Source of the DNA: an uncultured Clostridia bacterium
Lineage (GTDB): Bacteria; Bacillota; Clostridia; TANB77; CAG-508
Reading direction: 5' to 3'
NCBI GenBank assembly: GCA_944391155.1
Contig: CALXSO010000019.1
Location: forward strand, 1 to 27,909
Length of the DNA stretch: 27,909 nt
This document shows, one piece after another, positions 1 through 7,464 of the stretch. The position numbers were made by a program, and so were the translations under genes. The notes beneath the pieces were generated by a model. That model had not been told where the DNA came from and did not search any database. It was given only the letters and a program-made list of their open reading frames with translations. How positions within the stretch are numbered: the stretch's first letter is position 1; every line of letters starts with the position of its first letter.

Positions 1-12
1 CACCCTGATAAT

Positions 13-41
13 ATTATACTAAAACCATATTTAATTAACAA
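13..41 (-). promoter_or_regulatory. Sigma-A-type promoter for a gene beyond the left edge
   Basis: On the minus strand a -35 box TTGTTA (36..41) is followed after exactly 17 bases by a perfect -10 box TATAAT (13..18). It lies past two terminators, so it should start the next minus-strand transcript, whose gene is outside the window. Confidence 0.6.
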
Positions 42-76
42 TAAAAAATAATATTTTAGATAAGACAAAGCAACAA

Positions 77-118
77 AAAAGTAGAATTTAGTCTTGCACA
101 GACAAATCTTCTACTTTT
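77..118. terminator. Hairpin terminator, possibly bidirectional
   Basis: AAAAGTAGAA (77..86) pairs with TTCTACTTTT (109..118), with an inner GTCT/AGAC pairing. The stem has an A-run on one side and T-rich sequence on the other, so it could end transcripts from either strand. The 3' half of the minus-strand stem is itself one of the three 17-base repeats. Confidence 0.5.
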
Positions 119-218
119 ATTTTTAAGATTTAGGTGTTTTTTATTACTGGGAATATATTCCAAAATCACTCTAAACTTGCATTTAGTCTTGCATTTCAAA
201 CTAGAATTTACTTTTGCA
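82..218. repeat. Three degenerate 17-base direct repeats
   Basis: Copies at 82..98 (TAGAATTTAGTCTTGCA), 177..193 (TTGCATTTAGTCTTGCA) and 202..218 (TAGAATTTACTTTTGCA). Copy 1 matches each of the other two at 15 of 17 positions. Spacing is irregular (95 and 25 bases), so this is not a CRISPR array. The sequence is AT-rich, so chance is a real possibility. Confidence 0.35.
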
Positions 219-343
219 ATTAACCTTTAACCAAATTTTTTTGATGTTTTTCTTACATCTAATAATCATTTAATATTTTAGAAATTGCATTTACAACTCG
301 CCATTTTTTTGTATAAAAAAAAACGCCATATAACAAAAAGCAA

Positions 344-379
344 ATACTCCAAAATTTGCTATCCGAAAATTTGGAGTAT
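344..379 (-). terminator. carD terminator
   Basis: The stem ATACTCCAAA/TTTGGAGTAT is extended by three further pairs after one mismatch and closes an 8-base loop. It begins 20 bases after the carD stop, and on the minus strand it is followed by TTTGCTTTTT. This fits a Rho-independent terminator for carD. Confidence 0.7.
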
Positions 380-398
380 ACCACTTTTCATAATAAAA

Positions 399-965
399 CT
401 AATTTTCAGAAGTGCCTGTACCTTCAAAAGGAATAAATTTCTTAACAATGCTTTCTTGTCCAACATCCTCTGTTCTAAAAGTCATAAATGATGTATTTAT
501 TTTATTTTCCACCAATTTTTCCACTTCGTCTTGTGTAGCATGTTCAGCTAAAACTAATTCACTAACTAAAATTTGTTTAGCATTATTTAACATTTTCTTT
601 TCTCCAGTAGAAAGTCCTTTTTCTTTTTGTTTAAAGCTTAAGTTTCTTACTACATCTGCCACCTCATATATGTTTCCACTTTTCATTTTTTCCATATTGT
701 CTCTATAACGTTTATTCCAATTTTTATCCATAGCTGTCTCATCTTTTTCTAAAACTCCAATTACTTTTTCTGCTGATTCTTTATCTATTATATTTCTTAC
801 TCCAACTTCTTCCGCTTTCGCTGTTGGTACCATAACCTTAACCTCTCCTGGCATTTTTAGTATATAATAAGATTGCTTTTGTCCTAAAATGTCCTTTTCT
901 TCAATTGCATCTATTGTTCCTGCCCCGTGCATTGGGTATACAATTTTGTCTCCTACATTAAACAT
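399..965 (-). CDS. carD: CarD/CdnL family transcription regulator
   Basis: CarD-family proteins bind the RNA polymerase beta subunit and stabilise open promoter complexes, especially at rRNA and stress promoters. The N-terminal RNAP-interacting domain is plain: FNVGDKIVYPMHGAGTI at the start and YYILKMPGEVKVMVP near residues 34-50. A charged helical C-terminal half follows, as in the DNA-binding part of CdnL. The length of 188 residues is a little above the usual 160-170. I chose ATG at 965 because a GTG nine bases upstream lies inside the Shine-Dalgarno (GGAG, 8 bases before ATG). It is monocistronic, with a promoter at 1059..1087 and a terminator at 344..379. Confidence 0.92.
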   Translation of the reverse strand: MFNVGDKIVYPMHGAGTIDAIEEKDILGQKQSYYILKMPGEVKVMVPTAKAEEVGVRNIIDKESAEKVIGVLEKDETAMDKNWNKRYRDNMEKMKSGNIYEVADVVRNLSFKQKEKGLSTGEKKMLNNAKQILVSELVLAEHATQDEVEKLVENKINTSFMTFRTEDVGQESIVKKFIPFEGTGTSEN

Positions 966-1058
966 GTAAGTCACTCCTTTCAGTTTTTTTTCAGCAAAAA
1001 ATATTATAAAGTTAAGTCAAGGTATGAATTAACTTTATTGGATTTTTTAACCATATTT

Positions 1059-1087
1059 ATTATACTACAAAAAAAGGCAAAAGTCAA
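1059..1087 (-). promoter_or_regulatory. carD promoter
   Basis: The -35 box is TTGACT (1082..1087), the spacer is exactly 17 bases, and the -10 box is a perfect TATAAT (1059..1064). Transcription would start near 1052, giving a leader of about 85 bases before the carD ATG. This is one of the best sigma-A promoters in the window. Confidence 0.75.
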
Positions 1088-1263
1088 AGACATTGCCTGA
1101 TTTTTTTATGTATATTTTTGCTAAAATTTGCTTTACTCTAAGCAAAGCTGAGTTGAAATTTTTTTCTTTAGTTTTTAATCTTTTGAACTAATTATTCATG
1201 ATTTTTTACATACTAAACTATCTAGTAACAACTGATTATTTCCTTAATTATGTTAAAAAATTA

Positions 1264-1279
1264 ATCATTTTAAAATGAT
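1264..1279 (-). terminator. Weak dut terminator candidate
   Basis: The perfect 16-base palindrome ATCATTTTAAAATGAT starts six bases after the dut stop and is followed on the minus strand by TAATTTTTT. The stem is almost GC-free, so termination efficiency is uncertain. Confidence 0.4.
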
Positions 1280-1284
1280 AGATA

Positions 1285-1746
1285 CTATCTCCCTGTAGAA
1301 CCAAATCCACTCATTCTAATTCCTTCTGCATTATCATCATCTGTTAATAAAAACTTTTGAAAAATAGCTTGCCCAATACATTCTCCTTTTTTTATTTCTA
1401 TATCTTCATCCTTAATATTAAAAAAAGCAAACATAAAGTGTCCATCATTATCAGGATTTCCATAATAATCTTTATCTATTACTCCTACACTATTTGCTAA
1501 TATTAAACCTTTCTTTTTAGGGTTAGAGCTTCTGTTATATAATAATAATACTTCATCATCTTGCATATATGCTTTTAATCCTGTTTTTACAAGTGTTGGT
1601 GCCATTCCTTTTTTAAAACTTGGTATTATAGTATCTTCCGCAGCTTCTACATCATAGCCAGCTGAATATTTTGTCTTACGTATTGGAAGATTTATATTCT
1701 TATCTTCAAACCCCTTTGCTATTTCAAATCCTCTTAATTTTTCCAT
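1285..1746 (-). CDS. dut: dUTP diphosphatase (trimeric dUTPase)
   Basis: Hydrolyses dUTP to dUMP and pyrophosphate, keeping uracil out of DNA and feeding dTMP synthesis. All five trimeric dUTPase motifs can be read in order: SAGYDVEAAED, YNRSS, GVIDKDYYGN (catalytic Asp and the Tyr that excludes ribose), GECIGQAIFQ and the C-terminal flexible GFGSTGR. The length of 153 residues is normal. An in-frame ATG at 1764 exists, but the Shine-Dalgarno GGAAGGAAG lies just after it and seven bases before the ATG at 1746, so the shorter start is preferred. It stands alone, with an extended -10 promoter at 1891..1899. Confidence 0.93.
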   Translation of the reverse strand: MEKLRGFEIAKGFEDKNINLPIRKTKYSAGYDVEAAEDTIIPSFKKGMAPTLVKTGLKAYMQDDEVLLLYNRSSNPKKKGLILANSVGVIDKDYYGNPDNDGHFMFAFFNIKDEDIEIKKGECIGQAIFQKFLLTDDDNAEGIRMSGFGSTGR

Positions 1747-1890
1747 TTTATTACTTCCTTCCATATTATATTAATTACTTTTTCATTTTTACATAAATTT
1801 ATAAAAAAGTCAATTCTATTTTTCTATAAATATCTATCAATATTTAATAACCACATAACATCTACAATTTCCGTTTTTTGGTTGGTTTTC

Positions 1891-1899
1891 ATTATAGCA
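1891..1899 (-). promoter_or_regulatory. Extended -10 promoter for dut
   Basis: On the minus strand the sequence TGCTATAAT is an extended -10 (TGnTATAAT). No good -35 box is present 17 bases upstream, which is tolerated for this class. It lies just past the spoVS terminator and gives a dut leader of about 140 bases. Confidence 0.5.
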
Positions 1900-1900
1900 T

Positions 1901-1950
1901 AAAAATGAACTTTAAAGACCTTAAAATTCAAGGAATTCCCTAAAGTTCAT
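1901..1950 (-). terminator. spoVS terminator
   Basis: ATGAACTTTA (1941..1950 read on minus) pairs with TAAAGTTCAT (1905..1914), with an inner CCTT/AAGG hairpin. The stem is followed on the minus strand by a T-run. It starts eight bases after the spoVS stop codon. Confidence 0.75.
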
Positions 1951-1957
1951 CTAATAT

Positions 1958-2221
1958 CTATGTTCTTGATTCTACAATCAATTTTATACCCGTTCTGTCT
2001 TCTCCTTCTACTTCTACTTCAGCAAAAGCTGGGATACATACTAAATCTACCCCTGATGGTGCTACGAAACCTCTTGCTATTGCTACTGCTTTTACCGCTT
2101 GATTTAATGCCCCTGCTCCAATTGCTTGCATTTCTGCTTTGTTTGATTCTTTTACTAATCCAGCTATAGCTCCTGCTACTGAATTAGGATTTGATTTTGA
2201 TGAAATTTTTAAAATTTCCAT
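1958..2221 (-). CDS. spoVS: Stage V sporulation protein S
   Basis: SpoVS is a small Alba-like protein needed for progress from stage V of sporulation and spore coat assembly in Bacillus. It is conserved across spore formers. The whole 87-residue sequence fits the family: MEILKISSKSNPNSVAGAIA at the start, then EMQAIGAGALNQAVKA, IARGFVAP and a C-terminal hydrophobic strand. The ribosome-binding site AGGAGG lies nine bases before the ATG. It is flanked by its own promoter-like sequence and a terminator, so it is a single-gene unit. Its presence is the best single argument for a spore-forming host. Confidence 0.95.
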   Translation of the reverse strand: MEILKISSKSNPNSVAGAIAGLVKESNKAEMQAIGAGALNQAVKAVAIARGFVAPSGVDLVCIPAFAEVEVEGEDRTGIKLIVESRT

Positions 2222-2271
2222 TTTCTTTTGCCTCCTATTAATTTAATTTTTGTTGCAACTTTTATGATGTT

Positions 2272-2300
2272 ATTTTACATTATTTGGAATTGTTTGTAAA
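2272..2300 (-). promoter_or_regulatory. spoVS promoter candidate
   Basis: TTTACA (2295..2300) and TAAAAT (2272..2277) are separated by 17 bases, each one mismatch from the sigma-A consensus. In Bacillus spoVS is sigma-H dependent, but I could not find a convincing sigma-H pair here. Confidence 0.45.
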
Positions 2301-2459
2301 TAGTTTTCTGGAAATTTTTTCAAGTTTTCATCGCAAAAAAATTAGAATTTCGACATTTTTCTCGATGCAATAATAATATTTTAGATTTTAAAGCAAATAG
2401 CAAGCTAAGAAAAGCATTATCAGAAAAAACTAGCTCTATAATTTCAATCCATTACTCCA

Positions 2460-3245
2460 TCATTTTCCAAGAAAAATTCTCTTAATATTATACACTTTAT
2501 TTGTATCATCATCTATCTCAAAAATAACAGCATTAAAAATACATTTTCCTGAAGCAATTTTATATCTTTCTGGAAGAGTAGTTTCAAAACGTTTTATAGA
2601 AACCTCTATGTCCATACCTATTACAGAATCTCTAGGTCCAGTCATTCCTATATCAGTAATATATGCTGTAGATTTAGGTAAAATTCTTTCATCTGCAGTT
2701 TGAACATGTGTATGTGTTCCAAAAACAGCAGTTACTTTCCCATCTAAATAATTTCCCATTGCTATTTTTTCTGCCGTTGCTTCTGCGTGAAAATCAACAA
2801 AAATCATATCAACTTCATTTTGTATCATTTTAACAATATTCTTAATAATTAAAAAAGGATTTTCAGTCAAAATATTAATATCAACTCTGCCAAGTGCATT
2901 AATAACAGCAATTTTTTTACCATTACAATCAAATATTCCAAAGCCTTTTCCTACTACACCTTCAGGATAATTTGCTGGTCTAATTAACTTAGGATGATCT
3001 ATAAATTTAAATATATCTTTTTTACCCCAAGTATGATTTCCCATTGTTACAACATCTGCACCAGCTTCTAAAATATCATTAAAATTCTTTTCTGTAATCC
3101 CCATTCCTTCTGCTGAATTTTCTCCATTAACAATACAAAAATCGATGTTTTCTCTCTGTTTTAAATTTTTTAATTTATTAGCAAGTTCTCTTACTCCTGC
3201 ATTTCCTATGATATCTCCAACTGCTATAATTTTCAAAACAATCAC
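2460..3245 (-). CDS. ymdB: YmdB-family cyclic-nucleotide phosphodiesterase
   Basis: A dinuclear metallophosphoesterase of the YmdB/TIGR00282 family; the Bacillus member hydrolyses 2',3'-cyclic nucleotides and affects biofilm and motility choice. Metal-ligand motifs are all visible: AVGDIIG near the N-terminus, NGENSAEG, MGNHTW, VDFHAEAT and FGTHTHVQTAD. The length of 261 residues is typical. The start is uncertain: GTG at 3245 has AGGA nine bases upstream, while TTG at 3236 would give the N-terminus (MKIIAVGD) closer to the family. The gene follows glmM by 38 bases and is probably cotranscribed with it. Confidence 0.9.
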   Translation of the reverse strand: MIVLKIIAVGDIIGNAGVRELANKLKNLKQRENIDFCIVNGENSAEGMGITEKNFNDILEAGADVVTMGNHTWGKKDIFKFIDHPKLIRPANYPEGVVGKGFGIFDCNGKKIAVINALGRVDINILTENPFLIIKNIVKMIQNEVDMIFVDFHAEATAEKIAMGNYLDGKVTAVFGTHTHVQTADERILPKSTAYITDIGMTGPRDSVIGMDIEVSIKRFETTLPERYKIASGKCIFNAVIFEIDDDTNKVYNIKRIFLGK

Positions 3246-3283
3246 TCTTTCTATTCCTAATTTTTATAACTACTTCTAAAATA

Positions 3284-4648
3284 CTATTTTAATTTAACTT
3301 CTATTAAATCTGCAATTTGTTTAGCCTTCTTTGTTATGTCTTCTTGATTTTCCCCTTCTATCATTACTCTTACTAAAGGTTCTGTACCAGATGGTCGTAT
3401 TAGCACCCTACCATTTCCTGCAAATTCTTTTTCTAATTTATCAATAGCCAATTTTATTTCTTTGTCTTTTTCGTAATCATATTTTTTACTACTATCTACT
3501 TTAGCATTTATTAAAACTTGTGGATATAGTTTAACTATTGATGCAACTTCTGATGCTTTTTGCTCTTTTTCTAAAATTGCAATTATTAACATCAAAGAAG
3601 TTAATATTCCATCACCTGTTGGATTATAATCTAATAAAATTACATGTCCAGATTGTTCACCACCTATATTAAATCCATCTTTTAGCATTTCTTCTAGAAC
3701 ATATCTATCTCCAACTTTTGTTTGCAATAATTCTAATCCATTATCTCTAGCATATTTATGAAGCCCTAAATTACTCATTACTGTTGCAACAATAGTATCC
3801 TTTTTTAATTTACCTTTCCTTCTTAAATAATCAGAAATAATAGCCATTATTTTGTCACCATCTATTTCTTCTCCATTTTCATCAACAGCAAGACATCTAT
3901 CTCCGTCTCCATCATATGCTACCCCTAAACTCAACTTGTTATCAACAACATATTTTTTTAACATCTCTAAATGTGTAGAACCACAATTATGATTTATGTT
4001 AATTCCATCTGGAGAATTGTTTATTATCTCATAAGGAATTCCTAATACTTTAAAAACCTTCTCCGCTACAAATGATGTTGCTCCATTTGCTGTATCCAAA
4101 GCAACTTTAAAATTATCTTTGTTAAAACTATCAAATATATCATCAAAATTTTTACGGAAAAAATATACATATTCATCTATTAAATCTTCTCTATTTTCAG
4201 ATACACCTATCTTACTACTTATCGCTGTAAGTTCATCTATCTTTCCTGAATCCATTACCTCTTCTATCTCTTCTTCTAAACTGTCTGGTATCTTCATTCC
4301 TTTATTACTAAAATATTTTATACCGTTAAATTCAAATGTATTGTGAGATGCTGAAATAACTACCCCTGCATCAGCCTTTAATTTTCTAGTTAAATATGCA
4401 ACTGCTGGTGTAGGTATCACACCTAGTAATTTAACATTTGCTCCATAACTTAAAAAACCTGCTGTCATTGCACTTTCTATTAAAGTTCCTGATATACGTG
4501 TATCTCTTCCTATTAAAATTGTAGGTATATGATCTGAATGTTTTGATAATACATATGCACCTGCTTTTGCAACTTTATATACTAATTCTGGTGTCAATTC
4601 AGTATTTGCAATTCTTCTTATACCATCTGTACCAAAATATTTTCTCAT
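3284..4648 (-). CDS. glmM: Phosphoglucosamine mutase
   Basis: Converts glucosamine-6-phosphate to glucosamine-1-phosphate on the route to UDP-GlcNAc, needed for peptidoglycan and the glycans encoded upstream. It shows the N-terminal RKYFGTDGIRR, the phosphoserine loop VVISASHNTFEFNG near residue 100, the metal-binding YDGDGDR, the sugar-binding GGEQSGH and the C-terminal phosphate loop RPSGTEPLVRVM. The length of 454 residues is normal for GlmM. ATG at 4648 is preferred over TTG at 4657 because AAAGGA sits ten bases before it. The usual cdaA-cdaR partners are not next to it; ymdB follows instead. Confidence 0.95.
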   Translation of the reverse strand: MRKYFGTDGIRRIANTELTPELVYKVAKAGAYVLSKHSDHIPTILIGRDTRISGTLIESAMTAGFLSYGANVKLLGVIPTPAVAYLTRKLKADAGVVISASHNTFEFNGIKYFSNKGMKIPDSLEEEIEEVMDSGKIDELTAISSKIGVSENREDLIDEYVYFFRKNFDDIFDSFNKDNFKVALDTANGATSFVAEKVFKVLGIPYEIINNSPDGININHNCGSTHLEMLKKYVVDNKLSLGVAYDGDGDRCLAVDENGEEIDGDKIMAIISDYLRRKGKLKKDTIVATVMSNLGLHKYARDNGLELLQTKVGDRYVLEEMLKDGFNIGGEQSGHVILLDYNPTGDGILTSLMLIIAILEKEQKASEVASIVKLYPQVLINAKVDSSKKYDYEKDKEIKLAIDKLEKEFAGNGRVLIRPSGTEPLVRVMIEGENQEDITKKAKQIADLIEVKLK

Positions 4649-4768
4649 TAAAATCAAATCCTTTCAGTATTATATCTAATATATATTCAATTATTTCTAT
4701 AATTAAACCTATAATATACAATAGGTGTATTATTTTTTATTAACATGATTTATCTTTTATACTTAGCT

Positions 4769-4798
4769 AGTATATCATAAAAATATCATAAAAAACAA
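4769..4798 (-). promoter_or_regulatory. glmM-ymdB promoter candidate
   Basis: TTGTTT (4793..4798) and TATACT (4769..4774) are separated by 18 bases. It lies just past the polysaccharide-operon terminator and about 120 bases before glmM. The -35 box is weak, so this is tentative. Confidence 0.4.
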
Positions 4799-4806
4799 TA
4801 TAAATT

Positions 4807-4866
4807 AAAAAAAAAGCTGAAGCAAAAAACTTTCAAAGTTTCCCACCCCAACTATTGACATTCAGC
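4807..4866 (-). terminator. Terminator of the polysaccharide operon
   Basis: GCTGAA, starting right after the phosphatase stop codon, pairs with TTCAGC after an internal hairpin AACTTT/AAAGTT. On the minus strand this is followed by nine T residues (4807..4815). It separates the polysaccharide locus from glmM. Confidence 0.7.
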
Positions 4867-5649
4867 CTATTTTTTTAAAGCCATCATTATTTTTTCCTTA
4901 AAACTTAATGAAAATTCAACAGGTTCATCTATTTCAATCTTTTTATTGGCTAAAACTAATTTTGGATTTATAGTAGTTAATTCTTCTAATTTATGCTCTC
5001 CTACAATTTCACTTATTTTCTCTAAAGCAAATGGTATTTTTGGATATATAGAATTTTGTCTATGAACATCACTACCTAAGAAATGAATCATATTATTTTC
5101 TAGAAATTTTCTTACTATAAATTCTGCTTTTACCCCATATTGACCTATTATGCTACCGTAATTAGATTGCATTAAACAACCCTTTTCTATTAAATCATAA
5201 ACTAATTCTGGCTCCTTTTGAACATAACTATATCTTTCTGGGTGAGCAAGTATTGGTATTAATTTATTTTCCTGTAAAGAATAAATCACATCATATAAAT
5301 TTAATGGTTCTGAATTTAATGGCAGCTCAAATAGAACATAACAACTATTATTAATAGTTGATGCCTTTCCTTGTTCTAATAAATTCATCATATTATCTGA
5401 TATATATATTTCATTTGCAAGATATAAATTAGTTTCAATTCCCTTTGCCTGTAAATTTTCAGAAATTGCCTTTACCCATACATCTCTTTCTGGCACATCT
5501 GTCTCATAATAATTTTCTATATAATGTGAAGTTAATACTATTCCTTCAAATCCTACTTCTTTTGCTTCTTTTATTAAATTAAATGTTTCATCTATACTCC
5601 TTGAACCATCATCTATATTTGGTAATATATGTGTATGAAAGTCTATCAT
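4867..5649 (-). CDS. PHP-type protein-tyrosine phosphatase (CpsB/YwqE family)
   Basis: Dephosphorylates the partner BY-kinase encoded directly upstream, so controlling polysaccharide chain length and export. It is a manganese-dependent PHP-fold enzyme, unrelated to classical Cys phosphatases. Metal-binding motifs are in order: DFHTHILPNIDDGS at the N-terminus, LTSHY near residue 40, AHPERY in the middle and LGSDVHR toward the C-terminus. The length of 260 residues matches CpsB/CapC/YwqE. The ribosome-binding site AGAGGAAA precedes the ATG, 19 bases after the kinase stop. It is the last gene of the operon, before a terminator. Confidence 0.93.
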   Translation of the reverse strand: MIDFHTHILPNIDDGSRSIDETFNLIKEAKEVGFEGIVLTSHYIENYYETDVPERDVWVKAISENLQAKGIETNLYLANEIYISDNMMNLLEQGKASTINNSCYVLFELPLNSEPLNLYDVIYSLQENKLIPILAHPERYSYVQKEPELVYDLIEKGCLMQSNYGSIIGQYGVKAEFIVRKFLENNMIHFLGSDVHRQNSIYPKIPFALEKISEIVGEHKLEELTTINPKLVLANKKIEIDEPVEFSLSFKEKIMMALKK

Positions 5650-5668
5650 TTTCTTGTTTCCTCTCTTG

Positions 5669-6640
5669 TTAGTTTAAATTCTTTTTTTCTTGTTCTAAAT
5701 ACGAATTAACTCTTTTTAATATATCATTTGCAGTTTCTGTTGCTTGACTACTATTTTCTGAATTTGTATCTGAATTAAATTTAGGTTTTGGCAAATCCCC
5801 TGCATCTCTTTTTGGTTTATTATTTACAGGTTTTGCTGTATTTTGACCTAAATTTTGTGCTACACTTCTTGTTGTTCTTCTTTTTAGTTGTTCTGCATTT
5901 CTAGCACTTTCTTTCATTCTTGATTTTGATTTTGGCATATCAGACATTACAGTTGAACCATAATAATAATTCTCACTATATTTTTTAGCTGAAATAGGAA
6001 CTTTATTTATTACAATTCCTGCAATGTTACCTCCAACTTGTTTAATATTCTTTACAATTTTATCTAAATTCTCTTTTTTTGTTTCTTTACATGCTGTAAC
6101 GATTACTGTAGTATCAACTATTCTAGATAAAATTACAGAATCCGCAACTAAAGCACATGGTGTCCCATCTACTATTACTATATCACATACTTCTTTCAAC
6201 TCTTCTAATAAATTTTTCATTTGCTCTGAAACTAATAATTCAGATGGATTAGGTGGAATATTCCCTGCAGCAATTAGTAGTAAATTATCTACTGCTGTTC
6301 TTTGAATATATTTTGAAATATCTGAATTTCCATTTTCATCTGCATCTATTCCTGATAAATAGTTTGAAAGCCCTGGTCTTGGAGATGCACCAAATATTGA
6401 AAATAATCTTCCTTTTCTCATATCTGCATCTATTATTATTACTCTTTTACCTGCTTGTGCAAATGTTACTGCTAAATTTGAAGAAACATAACTTTTTCCT
6501 TCTCCTGGAAACGTTGATGCTACTTGTATTACTCTTAATTTTTTTCCACTATTCATAAATTGTATGTTTGTTCTTAGTGTTCTAAAAACTTCTGAAATTG
6601 GAGATTTTGGATCTCTTTGTGCAATTAATTCTTTTTTCAT
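5669..6640 (-). CDS. BY-type tyrosine kinase (CpsD/CapB-like) with long C-terminal tail
   Basis: Bacterial tyrosine kinase that pairs with the Wzz-like membrane protein to phase polymerisation and export. Visible motifs are Walker A STFPGEGKS (about 42-50), Walker A' VIIIDADMRKG (67-77) and Walker B DIVIVDGTP (153-161). An EVFRTLRTN motif near residues 17-25 matches the oligomerisation region of these kinases. A tyrosine cluster YSENYYYG (221-228) resembles the autophosphorylated cluster that normally ends the protein. Here it is followed by about 95 more residues, basic then Ser/Asn/Lys-rich, ending in a short predicted helix. The start overlaps the Wzz stop (TAATG), implying coupled translation. 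Confidence 0.92.
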   Translation of the reverse strand: MKKELIAQRDPKSPISEVFRTLRTNIQFMNSGKKLRVIQVASTFPGEGKSYVSSNLAVTFAQAGKRVIIIDADMRKGRLFSIFGASPRPGLSNYLSGIDADENGNSDISKYIQRTAVDNLLLIAAGNIPPNPSELLVSEQMKNLLEELKEVCDIVIVDGTPCALVADSVILSRIVDTTVIVTACKETKKENLDKIVKNIKQVGGNIAGIVINKVPISAKKYSENYYYGSTVMSDMPKSKSRMKESARNAEQLKRRTTRSVAQNLGQNTAKPVNNKPKRDAGDLPKPKFNSDTNSENSSQATETANDILKRVNSYLEQEKKNLN

Positions 6641-7344
6641 TATTTTTTACCTCCTTTTTCAACTGTTGCTAGTGGTATTTCTGCTATAACTGGAAGTTTA
6701 AACATTCTTTCCACTTCTTCCCTTGTTTTTACTGTATTGTCTAACATATTTGCAATTAAGACATAAATTACTGATGCTACTATTCCTACAAATGCAAATA
6801 TTATAACATCCCTTACATGATTTACATTTGATGGAGTTTTTGGCTCTTCTGCTTGATCAACAACATGAATATTGCTTATGTTATATATTTCTGATACCTG
6901 TTCCATAAACACTTTTGCAGTTTCATTTGCTATTTGCATTGCATATGCTGGATTTTGATCTGTCACAGAGATTTCAATTACATCTGTACCTTCACGAGCT
7001 GTTACTCCAATATTCTTCTTTAATGCCTCCTCATCCATTGAAATTCCTAAATTTGATATAACCTGTCGTACTACATTTGTACTTGTAACCAATTCACTAT
7101 ATGTAGCAACCAATTTTGAATTTAAAGTTAAATCTGTAGTTGTAATAGTCTCACTCGTTTCTTTATCAGAATTACTTTTCTCTTGACCAGCTAAAACTAA
7201 TGTGGTCCAAGATGTATACTCCGGAGTTACAAACATAACTGTATATATTACCCCAATAACTCCAAATATTGCTACTATTAATATTATTTTAATTTTTTTA
7301 TTCCAGAACATTTCAAATAGTTCTTTCAAATCTAATTCTTCCAT
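6640..7344 (-). CDS. Wzz/CpsC-like chain-length determinant and kinase modulator
   Basis: Membrane adaptor that activates the BY-kinase and sets polysaccharide chain length. At 234 residues it has the expected layout: a cytoplasmic N-terminus (LDLKELFEMFWNKK), a first membrane segment at about 18-38, an extracellular Wzz domain, a proline-containing stretch (EEPKTPSNVNHV) just before the second membrane segment at about 180-200, and a short basic cytoplasmic tail. This split two-protein arrangement with the kinase is typical of Firmicutes. The ribosome-binding site AGGAGG precedes the ATG. A possible internal promoter lies upstream at 7376..7404. Confidence 0.92.
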   Translation of the reverse strand: MEELDLKELFEMFWNKKIKIILIVAIFGVIGVIYTVMFVTPEYTSWTTLVLAGQEKSNSDKETSETITTTDLTLNSKLVATYSELVTSTNVVRQVISNLGISMDEEALKKNIGVTAREGTDVIEISVTDQNPAYAMQIANETAKVFMEQVSEIYNISNIHVVDQAEEPKTPSNVNHVRDVIIFAFVGIVASVIYVLIANMLDNTVKTREEVERMFKLPVIAEIPLATVEKGGKK

Positions 7345-7375
7345 TAGGTCCTCCTTGGTTTTAAATTACCTTTAT

Positions 7376-7404
7376 AGTATATATGTAAGTTCAAAAATTT
7401 GCAA
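7376..7404 (-). promoter_or_regulatory. Possible internal promoter before the wzz-kinase-phosphatase genes
   Basis: TTGCAA (7399..7404) and TATACT (7376..7381) are separated by exactly 17 bases in the 120-base gap after the UDP-glucose dehydrogenase gene. It would allow the control genes to be expressed separately from the biosynthetic genes. Confidence 0.45.
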
Positions 7405-7464
7405 GTATTTTTTATATTTTTTATATTAAAGTTTAAACAAAGAGAATTATATTTTTAACTATCT

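Larger units (their letters stand above)
1..398. other. Non-coding stretch downstream of carD
   Basis: I see no convincing gene here. The stretch holds, in transcription order on the minus strand, the carD terminator (344..379), three degenerate 17-base repeats, a perfect 12-base palindrome GGAATATATTCC at 150..161, a second terminator-like hairpin (77..118) and a promoter (13..41) directed out of the window. The 68-residue reading frame on the plus strand at 285..491 runs into carD antisense and looks spurious. A small RNA ending at 77..118 is possible, but I see no promoter for one. Confidence 0.6.
966..1284. other. carD leader and dut-carD spacer
   Basis: There is no gene in these 319 bases. 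They hold the carD promoter (1059..1087), a leader of about 85 bases, and near the upper end an AT-only palindrome that may terminate dut (1264..1279). Confidence 0.6.

Noticed and set aside
82..218. CRISPR array
   Set aside because: Repeats are short, degenerate and irregularly spaced, and no cas gene is present.
1003..1020. Second promoter for carD (TTGACT with TATAAT)
   Set aside because: The two boxes are only six bases apart, which is incompatible with sigma-A binding. The pair at 1059..1087 has correct spacing.
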